Shown here one piece after another: positions 1 to 7,122 of a stretch of 64,000 bases of DNA. The translations under genes and the position numbers were made by a program. A model generated the notes under the pieces. The model made no database searches. It had not been told where the DNA came from and saw nothing but the letters and a program-made list of their open reading frames with translations. Position 1 is the stretch's first letter. Each line of letters begins with the position of its first letter. The stretch is taken from the NCBI RefSeq assembly GCF_900608595.1, contig NZ_UWYY01000011.1, forward strand, positions 181,319 through 245,318, read 5' to 3'. The DNA comes from Promicromonospora panici. GTDB lineage: Bacteria; Actinomycetota; Actinomycetes; Actinomycetales; Cellulomonadaceae.

Positions 1-171
1 AACACGAACGAGCCGGCGAACCTCGTGGGGACGTTTCGCGCCGTGGGCGGGCGCCTCCAGTCGTGGCTCGACACCTCGGCGGCGCCCGGCACCGACTACA
101 CGTACGCCGTCACCGCCCTCGACCGGGTCTGGAACGAGACGGGCCCGAGCCGTTCGCGCGTCGCCGAGTAG
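1..171 (+). CDS. C-terminal end of a probable secreted glycoside hydrolase (partial)
   Basis: Only the last 56 codons lie in the window; the frame is open from base 1 and ends at TAG. The tail contains GTDYTYAVTALDRVWNE, a pattern typical of the beta-sandwich (fibronectin-III-like) end of secreted actinobacterial glycoside hydrolases of the YngK/GHL10 type. The catalytic part is outside the window, so the family is an inference from the tail alone. The gene converges on the rhodanese gene with only three bases between the stop codons. Confidence 0.5.
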   Translation, partial: NTNEPANLVGTFRAVGGRLQSWLDTSAAPGTDYTYAVTALDRVWNETGPSRSRVAE

Positions 172-174
172 ACG

Positions 175-510
175 TCAGCGCTCGACGGGCAGTCCCGCGC
201 TCTGCCAGGCGAGGATGCCGCCCTCGAGGTTCGTCGCCTCGAAGCCCGCGGCCTCGTTGAGCCACTGGGTGGCGCGCGCCGAGCGGCCGCCGGAGTGGCA
301 GACGACCAGCACCGGCGACTCGGCGTCGAGCTCGGCGAACCGGGCGGGCAGGTCGCTCAGCGGGATGTGCACGGCGCCGGGAGCATGGCCCGCGTCCCAC
401 TCGTCCTGCTCGCGCACGTCCAGGAGGACGGATCCTTCGGGGACGGGGGAGGTCGGGTCGAGCTCGCTGGGGTGGACCGAGGGGACCTCGGGCAGCATGG
501 GCTGGAACAT
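175..510 (-). CDS. Rhodanese-like domain protein
   Basis: A 111-residue single-domain rhodanese (thiosulfate sulfurtransferase-type fold), presumably cytoplasmic because there is no signal peptide or membrane segment. Visible landmarks are LLDVREQDEWDAGHAPGAVH (residues 29-48) and the active-site loop VCHSGGRSA with the catalytic cysteine at about residue 71, so it is probably able to carry a persulfide. The length is normal for a stand-alone rhodanese. The start ATG is preceded at 6 nt by TAGGCT on the minus strand, suggesting a leaderless transcript, although the GGGGGC between could act as a weak ribosome site. It is divergent from pgm. The substrate cannot be read from the sequence. Confidence 0.88.
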   Translation of the reverse strand: MFQPMLPEVPSVHPSELDPTSPVPEGSVLLDVREQDEWDAGHAPGAVHIPLSDLPARFAELDAESPVLVVCHSGGRSARATQWLNEAAGFEATNLEGGILAWQSAGLPVER

Positions 511-516
511 GCCCCC

Positions 517-522
517 AGCCTA
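517..522 (-). promoter_or_regulatory. -10 hexamer of leaderless rhodanese gene
   Basis: TAGGCT on the minus strand, six bases before the ATG at 510. It fits the TANNNT-N6/7-start pattern seen at many genes of this window. Confidence 0.5.
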
Positions 523-585
523 CGACGGCGCCGCGAGGGTTCCCGGCGGCGACGGACACGCCCGGTACCTGGCAGTATCGGCTCC

Positions 586-2277
586 ATGGATGCGCGTGCC
601 GGAACCCCCGCCCAGCCCAGCGACCTGATCGACGTCGACCAGGTGGTCGGCGCCTACTACGACCTCTCGCCGGACCCGGACGACCCAGGCCAGCAGGTCG
701 CCTTCGGCACCTCCGGTCACCGTGGGTCGAGCCTGGACCATGCCTTCAACGAGGCGCACATCGTCGCGATCACCGCCGCGATCGTGGAGTACCGGCGCGG
801 CCAGGGCACCGACGGGCCCCTGTTCATCGGGCGGGACACGCACGCGCTGTCCCGCCCGGCCTGGCAGACGGCGCTCGAGGTGCTCGCCGCGGCCGACGTC
901 GACGTCATGGTCGACGCGCGTGACTCGTGGACGCCGACGCCCGCCGTCAGCCAGTCGATCCTGCTGCACAACCAGACGCGGTTCGCGGAGGGAACGCCCG
1001 GCCTGGCGGCACCCGGATCGGGCCTCGCGGACGGGGTAGTCGTGACGCCGTCGCACAACCCGCCGCGCGACGGCGGCTTCAAGTACAACCCGCCCCACGG
1101 CGGCCCCGCCGACTCCGATGCGACCGGCTGGATCGCGGACCGGGCCAACGAGCTCCTGCGCACCGGCGTCGGCCAGGTGAAGCGGGTGTCCCTGGACGCG
1201 GCGCTCGCCGCCGAGCGGACGCACCGCCACGACTACCTGTCCACGTACGTGGACGACCTGGCCAGCGTGCTGGACCTGGACATCATCCGCGCGTCGGGCG
1301 TGCGGATCGGCGCCGACCCGCTGGGTGGGGCGTCGGTCGAGTACTGGGGCACCATCGCCGAGCGGTACGACCTCGACCTGACCGTCGTCAACCCGCAGGT
1401 CGACCCCCGCTGGGCGTTCATGACGCTCGACTGGGACGGCAAGATCCGCATGGACTGCAGCTCGCCGTACGCGATGGCGTCGCTGGTGGAGCGAATGACG
1501 GGCGGGGCGCCCGGCCAGCCGGCCCCGTTCGACGTCGCCACCGGCAACGACGCCGACTCCGACCGGCACGGCATCGTCACGGCCGACGGTCTGATGAACC
1601 CCAACCACTTCCTCGCGGTGGCCATCGAGTACCTCTACGGCGGGAATCGGCCGAGCTGGCCCACCGGTGCGGCGGTCGGCAAGACCCTCGTGTCGTCGGC
1701 GCTCATCGACCGGGTGGCGGGCGGGCTGAACCGGCGCCTCGTGGAGGTGCCGGTCGGCTTCAAGTGGTTCGTCCCGGGCCTGCTCTCGGGCGAGGTCGGG
1801 TTCGGCGGCGAGGAGTCCGCGGGCGCCTCGTTCCTGCGCAAGGACGGCCGGGTCTGGTCCACGGACAAGGACGGTCTCCTGCTCGCGCTGCTCGCCTCGG
1901 AGATCCTGGCGGCGACCGGCAAGTCGCCGTCCGAGCACCACGCGTCTCAGGTCGAGCGGTACGGGGAGAGCTGGTACGCCCGCGTCGACGCCGCCGCGAC
2001 GCGGGAGCAGAAGGCCCGGCTCGGCGCGCTGTCGCCGTCGGACGTCAAGTCCACCACGCTCGCAGGGCAGGACATCACGGCGAAGCTCACCGAGGCGCCC
2101 GGCAACGGCGCGAAGATCGGGGGGCTCAAGGTCACGACGGCGGACGCGTGGTTCGCCGCGCGGCCGAGCGGTACCGAGGACGTGTACAAGATCTACGCGG
2201 AGTCCTTCGTGTCGGCCGAGCACCTCACGGAGGTCCAGGACGCCGCGAAGACGCTGGTCGACGAGGCCCTCACCTAG
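586..2277 (+). CDS. pgm: Phosphoglucomutase (alpha-D-glucose phosphate-specific)
   Basis: A 563-residue alpha-D-phosphohexomutase interconverting glucose 1-phosphate and glucose 6-phosphate, linking glycogen/trehalose and cell-wall sugar nucleotide supply to glycolysis. All family landmarks are present: the phosphoserine loop VVTPSHNPP (Ser at about 156), the metal-binding DADSDRHG loop (about 322-329), the sugar-binding GGEESAG (about 407-413) and the phosphate-binding RPSGTEDVYK near 526. The N-terminus has the AFGTSGHRG motif typical of the bacterial Pgm subfamily. The frame stays open far upstream, but homology begins just after ATG 586, so that start is preferred. It is cytoplasmic and monocistronic, followed by palindromic element B1. 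Confidence 0.95.
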   Translation: MDARAGTPAQPSDLIDVDQVVGAYYDLSPDPDDPGQQVAFGTSGHRGSSLDHAFNEAHIVAITAAIVEYRRGQGTDGPLFIGRDTHALSRPAWQTALEVLAAADVDVMVDARDSWTPTPAVSQSILLHNQTRFAEGTPGLAAPGSGLADGVVVTPSHNPPRDGGFKYNPPHGGPADSDATGWIADRANELLRTGVGQVKRVSLDAALAAERTHRHDYLSTYVDDLASVLDLDIIRASGVRIGADPLGGASVEYWGTIAERYDLDLTVVNPQVDPRWAFMTLDWDGKIRMDCSSPYAMASLVERMTGGAPGQPAPFDVATGNDADSDRHGIVTADGLMNPNHFLAVAIEYLYGGNRPSWPTGAAVGKTLVSSALIDRVAGGLNRRLVEVPVGFKWFVPGLLSGEVGFGGEESAGASFLRKDGRVWSTDKDGLLLALLASEILAATGKSPSEHHASQVERYGESWYARVDAAATREQKARLGALSPSDVKSTTLAGQDITAKLTEAPGNGAKIGGLKVTTADAWFAARPSGTEDVYKIYAESFVSAEHLTEVQDAAKTLVDEALT

Positions 2278-2300
2278 GCCGACACAGGCCCACCAGGTCT

Positions 2301-2365
2301 TGGTTGTGAGCGTGATCGTTGCGCCTAAAACGGGCATGTAGTCGCAACCGCCACGCTCACAACCA
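2301..2365. repeat. Palindromic intergenic element, family B copy 1
   Basis: 23-nt arms (2301-2323 and 2343-2365) pair with three central mismatches around the 19-nt loop cctaaaacgggcatgtagt. The loop recurs at 30196-30214 and 42211-42229, and inverted at 19781-19799. It lies just after pgm and before the GH6 gene, and is a probable terminator of pgm. Confidence 0.85.
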
Positions 2366-2485
2366 GGACGGGTGGCGGGGTTAATCGATTCGCGTGGTTC
2401 TCGGGGTGATTGCGTCTTTCTACCGTCACGTGGGTACGCCTCGGTCGATCCGGCCGCGGTGAACCCGACCTGAACGGAGAGCGCC

Positions 2486-3454
2486 ATGTCTCGCGTACGA
2501 CGTCGTACCCGAACGGCGGCCCTTGCCGCAGCCCTCGCCCTCATGACCACCGGCGCCGTCGCGGTGTCGCAGAGTGCCGTCGCCGGGGTGACCAGCCTCG
2601 AGGCGGCACCCGCGGCGTCGGACCTCTACGTCGACCCCACCACCCAGGCGTACGCCGCGTGGGAGGCTGCGAGCGGCACGGACAAGGACCTGCTCGCGAA
2701 GATCGCCCTGACGCCGCAGGCGTACTGGGTGGGCGACTGGGCCGACGCCGACCAGACCCGCCAGCAGGTCGCCGACTACACGGGCCGCGCCGCGGCCGCC
2801 GGACAGACCGGCATGCTCACCGTCTACGCGATCCCGGGCCGCGACTGCGGCAACCACTCCGGCGGCGGTGTGCCCGAGAGCGAGTACGCACGGTGGGTGG
2901 ACACCGTCGCGTCAGGCATCGAGGGCAGCCCGATAGTGGTCCTCGAACCCGACGCGCTCGCCCAGCTCGGCGACTGCGACGGCCAGGGCGACCGGGTCGG
3001 TTACCTGCGGTACGCGGCGGCATCGCTGAGCGACGCCGGCGCGCGCGTCTACATCGACGCCGGGCACTCGGGGTGGCTGAGCGCGAGCGAGGCCGCGCGG
3101 CGGCTGCAGCTCATCGGCTTCACGGACGCCGTCGGCTTCGCGCTCAACACGTCCAACTACCAGACGACGGCGGACACCCAGGCGTACGCCGAGCAGGTGT
3201 CGTCGCAGGTGGGCGGCCATCCGTACGTGATAGACACCTCGCGCAACGGCAACGGCTCCAACGGCGAGTGGTGCAATCCGCGCGGCCGCGCCCTGGGCGA
3301 GCAGCCGCGGTTCGTCGACGACGGGACGGCGCTCGACGCGCTCCTCTGGGTCAAGCTCCCCGGCGAGTCGGACGGCGCGTGCAACGGCGGGCCCGCCGCC
3401 GGCCAGTGGTGGCAGGAGATCGCACTGGAGCTGGCGGCCAACGCCCATTGGTGA
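2486..3454 (+). CDS. Secreted glycoside hydrolase family 6 (cellulase)
   Basis: A 322-residue GH6 enzyme, an inverting endoglucanase or cellobiohydrolase acting on beta-1,4-glucan outside the cell. Residues 1 to about 34 form a Sec signal peptide (Arg-rich start, hydrophobic AALAAALALMTTG core, AVA-type end). Both GH6 signatures are visible: TVYAIPGRDCGNHSGGG (about 112-128) with the RDC aspartate, and IVVLEPDALA (about 149-158) with the EPD catalytic acid. IDTSRNGNG near 248 is the usual substrate-cleft segment. There is no carbohydrate-binding module or linker, so it is a catalytic domain alone, like short actinobacterial endoglucanases. GGAGAG lies upstream of the ATG. I see no clear CebR-type operator upstream. 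It converges on the tetR gene with 15 bases between. Confidence 0.93.
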   Translation: MSRVRRRTRTAALAAALALMTTGAVAVSQSAVAGVTSLEAAPAASDLYVDPTTQAYAAWEAASGTDKDLLAKIALTPQAYWVGDWADADQTRQQVADYTGRAAAAGQTGMLTVYAIPGRDCGNHSGGGVPESEYARWVDTVASGIEGSPIVVLEPDALAQLGDCDGQGDRVGYLRYAAASLSDAGARVYIDAGHSGWLSASEAARRLQLIGFTDAVGFALNTSNYQTTADTQAYAEQVSSQVGGHPYVIDTSRNGNGSNGEWCNPRGRALGEQPRFVDDGTALDALLWVKLPGESDGACNGGPAAGQWWQEIALELAANAHW

Positions 3455-3469
3455 GCGGCGGGTACGCGA

Positions 3470-4165
3470 TCAGTCGGCGGTCGTCACCAGGAGGTTGACG
3501 AGCTCGGTCAGGACGGCGGTGTCGGGTGCGGCGTCGCCGTCCTCCGGCGTGGGGTTCGCGGCCACGGCGCTCCGCGCGGACGACTCGTAGATGCTGAGCA
3601 GCAGGTCGACCGCCGTCCGCTGATCGACGGTGAACCGCAGGCCGAGGTCCTGAAGGATCCGCTCGATCGCCGCGCCGACCTCGGCGCGGAGCGTCTCCTC
3701 CTGGGCGAGGAACGGGCGGCCGACGGCGGGATCGCGCATCGCGAGCAGCTCCAGCTCCGCGCGCATCAGCGCCCATTGCCGGGCGTCTCCTGGATCCGTG
3801 ACCACCACGGAGAGAACGGTCCGGATCGCGTCGTGGTCCACGGCGCCGCCCCGGACGATGTCCGGTCGCAGCTCCTTGCCGACGGACTCCAGCGAGGCGA
3901 GCTGCCGGCGCATCGCCCGTTCGGCGAGCGCGAGGAACAGCTCTTCCTTGCTGCTGAAGTTCGAGTAGAAGGCGCCGCGAGTGAACCCGGCGGCCTCGCA
4001 GACGGCCTCGATCGACGCGCCACGGATGCCGTGGTGCGCGAAGACGGTGAAGGCAGCGTCGAGCAGGCGCTCACGGGTTCGTTCGCGTCGCGGGGTCAGG
4101 GCCGTGGCGAGCGCGCGCTCGACGGACGACCCGGAGCCGACGTCAGTGGCGGACTCAGTGGTCAC
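3470..4165 (-). CDS. TetR-family repressor, probable regulator of the MMPL exporter
   Basis: A 231-residue TetR/AcrR protein: N-terminal helix-turn-helix (about 35-80, with FAHHGIRGASIEAVCEAAGF and TRGAFYSNFSSKEELF) and a C-terminal ligand-binding/dimerisation domain. GTG 4165 is chosen because AGGAG stands five bases before it; a longer TTG start at 4186 lacks that spacing. It is divergent from the MMPL-YhgE operon, and the 125-bp gap holds two dyads (4202-4215 and 4228-4240) that look like its operators. By analogy with similar layouts it probably represses both itself and the exporter until a ligand, likely an exported lipid or toxic hydrophobic compound, binds. The ligand is not known. 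Confidence 0.9.
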   Translation of the reverse strand: MTTESATDVGSGSSVERALATALTPRRERTRERLLDAAFTVFAHHGIRGASIEAVCEAAGFTRGAFYSNFSSKEELFLALAERAMRRQLASLESVGKELRPDIVRGGAVDHDAIRTVLSVVVTDPGDARQWALMRAELELLAMRDPAVGRPFLAQEETLRAEVGAAIERILQDLGLRFTVDQRTAVDLLLSIYESSARSAVAANPTPEDGDAAPDTAVLTELVNLLVTTAD

Positions 4166-4201
4166 GGCAACTCCTCGGGGTGTCAAGCGGCCAGTCTATC
4201 A

Positions 4202-4240
4202 ATACGCCCGCGTATCGGATGCACTCGTGTATCGGATACA
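4202..4240. promoter_or_regulatory. Two dyad operators between tetR and the MMPL operon
   Basis: ATACGC-CC-GCGTAT at 4202-4215 has perfect 6-bp arms, and TGTATC-G-GATACA at 4228-4240 is perfect around a single base. A third half-similar site, gtatcggatgca, lies between them (4212-4223). Centres are about 26 bp apart, close to two and a half helical turns. The placement between divergent tetR and exporter genes makes them likely TetR binding sites overlapping both promoters. Confidence 0.7.
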
Positions 4241-4290
4241 GTGGTGCATCGAACCGCCATCGTCGTTCCCCGCCTCGCCCTGGAGTCTGC

Positions 4291-7122
4291 GTGTCCTCCG
4301 TTCTCTATTCACTCGGCCGCTGGGCCGTGCGCGCCCGCCGGCTCGTCGTCGCCGGATGGGTCGTTGTGCTCGTCCTCGTGGGCGGTGCGGCCGGCGTCCT
4401 GCAGCAGGGCCTCAGCAACGAGGTGACCATCCCCGGCACCGAGTCCCAGGAGGCGCTCGACCGCCTCGCAGCGACGTTCCCGCAGGTCAGCGGCGCTTCT
4501 GCCCAGGTGATAGTGGTCGCACCCGAGGGTGAGTCCGTCAGGGACGAACCGATGCGCTCGGCCATCACGGAAGGCGTCGAGGCGCTCGGCGACGTCTCCC
4601 AGGTCGCCGCGGTCACCTCGCCGTACGACGAGCAGATGCCGGCCTCGGTCTCCGACGACGAGCGCGCGACGCTCCTCACCATCCAGCTCGACGGCGACCA
4701 GGGGTCCATCACCAACGAGACCAAGGACGCGTTGGGCGAGGAGGCCGACGCGCTGGCGCAGGCCCTGCCCGACGGCGCGGAGGCGCAGCTGGGCGGTCAG
4801 CTCTTCTCGTCGGAGCTGCCCGAGATGACGCTCACCGAGGGCATCGGCCTGCTGGTCGCACTCGTGGTGCTGGTGCTGACGCTCGGTTCGCTCGTGGCCG
4901 CGGGACTGCCGCTGCTCAACGCGCTGCTCGGCGTCGGCGCCTCGATGGGGCTGTTGTTCGCGGCCACCGCGCTCGGCCCGATCAACTCGACCACGCCGCT
5001 CCTGGCGGTGATGCTCGGCCTGGCGGTCGGTATCGACTACGCGCTGTTCATCGTGTCCCGGCACCGAGAACAGCTCGGCAAGGGGCTCTCGGTCAACGAG
5101 TCGATAGCGCGGGCGACCGGGACCGCGGGTTCCGCGGTCGTGTTCGCGGGCCTCACCGTGATGATCGCGCTGGTCGGCCTCAGTGTGGCCGGCATCCCGT
5201 TCCTCACCACCATGGGTGTGGCGGCGGCCGTGACGGTGGGCATCACCGTGCTGGTGTCGCTCACGCTGCTGCCGGCGCTGCTGGGGTTCGCGGGCGAGCG
5301 GCTGCGGCCCAAGCCGTCACGCACGGCCCGGCGCGCGGCCGCCAGGGCGGCAGCTGCCGCCGTCGCCGCCGGCGACGAGCCGGAGACGACTCGCCGGCGC
5401 GGGGCCGCCACGACCCAGCCCGAGCAGAAGCCGAACCGCTTCTTCGCCGGTTGGGTCCGGCTCGTGACCAAGATCCCGGCGCTGACCGTCGCGCTGGTCA
5501 TCGTCGCCATGGGGGCGCTGAGCTACCCCGCGCTGGACCTGCGCCTCGCGCTGCCGGACGCCGGCGTGATGGCCGAGGAGGACCCGGCGCGCATCACGTA
5601 CGACCTGGTCTCGGAGCACTTCGGCGACGGGTTCAACGGCCCGCTGATCGTGACCGGGTCCATCGTGACCAGCACCGACCCGGTCGCGCTGATGGACGAC
5701 CTCGGGGACGAGATCGCGGACCTGCCCGGAGTGGCCGACGTGCCGCTGGCGACGCCCAACCAGACCGCGGACACCGGCATCATCCAGGTGGTCCCCGAGG
5801 GCGGCCCGACCTCGGCCGAGACGGAGGACCTGGTGCGCGAGATCCGCGCGCAGCACGACCACTTCCTCGACGAGTACGGCGTTGACCTGTCCGTCACCGG
5901 CTTCACGGCTGTCGGTATCGACGTGTCCGACAAGCTCGGCGACGCGCTGCTGCCGTTCGCCATCGTGGTCGTCGGCCTGTCGCTGATCCTGCTGACCATG
6001 GTGTTCCGCTCCATCGCCGTGCCGATCAAGGCGACCGTGGGCTACCTGTTCTCGGTGGGCGCGGCGTTCGGCGTGGTCTCGCTCGTGTTCGAGCATGGTG
6101 TCTTCGCCGAAGCGCTCAACGTGACCCGCACCGGGCCGGTCATCAGCTTCATGCCGATCGTGCTCATGGGCATCCTGTTCGGCCTCGCGATGGACTACGA
6201 GGTGTTCCTGGTGTCCCGCATGCGCGAGGACTACGTCCACGGGGGCAGTGCGAAGCACGCGATCACCACGGGATTCCAGGGTTCCGCCAAGGTCGTCACC
6301 GCCGCGGCGATCATCATGATCGCGGTCTTCGTGGCGTTCGTCCCGCACGGCGACATGAACCTCAAACCGATCGCCCTGGGCCTCGCGATCGGTGTGGCTG
6401 TGGACGCCTTCGTGGTGCGCATGGTCTTCGTCCCGGCGGTGCTCGCGCTGCTGGGCGAGAAGGCCTGGTACATGCCGAAGTGGCTCGACCGCGTGCTGCC
6501 GTCGTTCGACGTCGAGGGCGAGGGACTGGCGCGCGAGCTGTCGCTCGCGGACTGGCCCGAGCCGGGTGCCACCGATGCGGTGGCGACCGGGGACCTGGAG
6601 GTGCGCGGCCGGTCCGGCGTCATCGTCGGCCCGGTGAGCGTGCGGGTGCCGGACGGCGGCACGCTGCTCGTCCGCGGCGACGCTACCGCGCCGGTCAGCG
6701 CGTTCCTGCTCGCCGTGGCCGGTCGGCTCGCCGTGACGGGTGGCGTGGCGAAGACCGCCGGACTCGTGCTGCCCGAGCGCGCGTCGTCCGTGCGGCACCA
6801 GGTGGCGGTCGTCGACTCGGCCGCCGAGGGCGGGCACCCCGCGGAGGCGGTCCGCCGGGCGCTGCGAGACAAGCCGACGGTGCTGGTCGTGGACGCCACC
6901 GAGACGGTGGGCGACCTGACGGCGCGGGCCGAGCTGGCCCAGGCCGTGGCGGGCGCGCAGCGTTCGGGCGTCGCGGTGCTGCTCGGCTCCACGGGCTCCG
7001 CGGCGACCGACCTGGCGTCGTCCGGCACCCCGGTGCTGGACGTCAGTGCGAGTGCGCGCGCCGATCGCAGAACAGAACGTGACCAACAGACCGACGTGAC
7101 CGAGCAGGAGGTGCGGGCATGA
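4291..7122 (+). CDS. MMPL/RND-superfamily exporter with C-terminal degenerate ABC-ATPase-like domain
   Basis: A 943-residue inner-membrane transporter of the MMPL type, powered by proton flow and expected to export lipids or hydrophobic compounds. Two repeats are visible, each with a periplasmic loop followed by a block of hydrophobic helices: roughly residues 1-350 and 425-760. GLAVGIDYALFIVSRHRE in the first and GLAMDYEVFLVSRMREDY in the second are the family's signature DY helix. After about residue 765 a roughly 170-residue soluble tail follows that resembles an ABC nucleotide-binding domain (GGTLLVRGDATAPVSAFLL, later TVLVVDATETV) but lacks the Walker-A lysine. GTG 4291 is chosen because GGAG precedes it and the longer frame overlaps the operator region. 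It overlaps yhgE by ATGA, so the two are translationally coupled. Confidence 0.92.
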   Translation: MSSVLYSLGRWAVRARRLVVAGWVVVLVLVGGAAGVLQQGLSNEVTIPGTESQEALDRLAATFPQVSGASAQVIVVAPEGESVRDEPMRSAITEGVEALGDVSQVAAVTSPYDEQMPASVSDDERATLLTIQLDGDQGSITNETKDALGEEADALAQALPDGAEAQLGGQLFSSELPEMTLTEGIGLLVALVVLVLTLGSLVAAGLPLLNALLGVGASMGLLFAATALGPINSTTPLLAVMLGLAVGIDYALFIVSRHREQLGKGLSVNESIARATGTAGSAVVFAGLTVMIALVGLSVAGIPFLTTMGVAAAVTVGITVLVSLTLLPALLGFAGERLRPKPSRTARRAAARAAAAAVAAGDEPETTRRRGAATTQPEQKPNRFFAGWVRLVTKIPALTVALVIVAMGALSYPALDLRLALPDAGVMAEEDPARITYDLVSEHFGDGFNGPLIVTGSIVTSTDPVALMDDLGDEIADLPGVADVPLATPNQTADTGIIQVVPEGGPTSAETEDLVREIRAQHDHFLDEYGVDLSVTGFTAVGIDVSDKLGDALLPFAIVVVGLSLILLTMVFRSIAVPIKATVGYLFSVGAAFGVVSLVFEHGVFAEALNVTRTGPVISFMPIVLMGILFGLAMDYEVFLVSRMREDYVHGGSAKHAITTGFQGSAKVVTAAAIIMIAVFVAFVPHGDMNLKPIALGLAIGVAVDAFVVRMVFVPAVLALLGEKAWYMPKWLDRVLPSFDVEGEGLARELSLADWPEPGATDAVATGDLEVRGRSGVIVGPVSVRVPDGGTLLVRGDATAPVSAFLLAVAGRLAVTGGVAKTAGLVLPERASSVRHQVAVVDSAAEGGHPAEAVRRALRDKPTVLVVDATETVGDLTARAELAQAVAGAQRSGVAVLLGSTGSAATDLASSGTPVLDVSASARADRRTERDQQTDVTEQEVRA

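Noticed and set aside
2301..2365. Palindromes as CRISPR repeats or insertion sequence ends
   Set aside because: No regular spacing with unique spacers, no cas genes, no transposase and no target duplications that I can see.
520..2550. Very long antisense ORF opposite pgm, and similar long ORFs opposite most genes
   Set aside because: In very GC-rich DNA stop codons are rare in antisense frames. The encoded proteins are Arg/Gly/Pro-rich with no domain.
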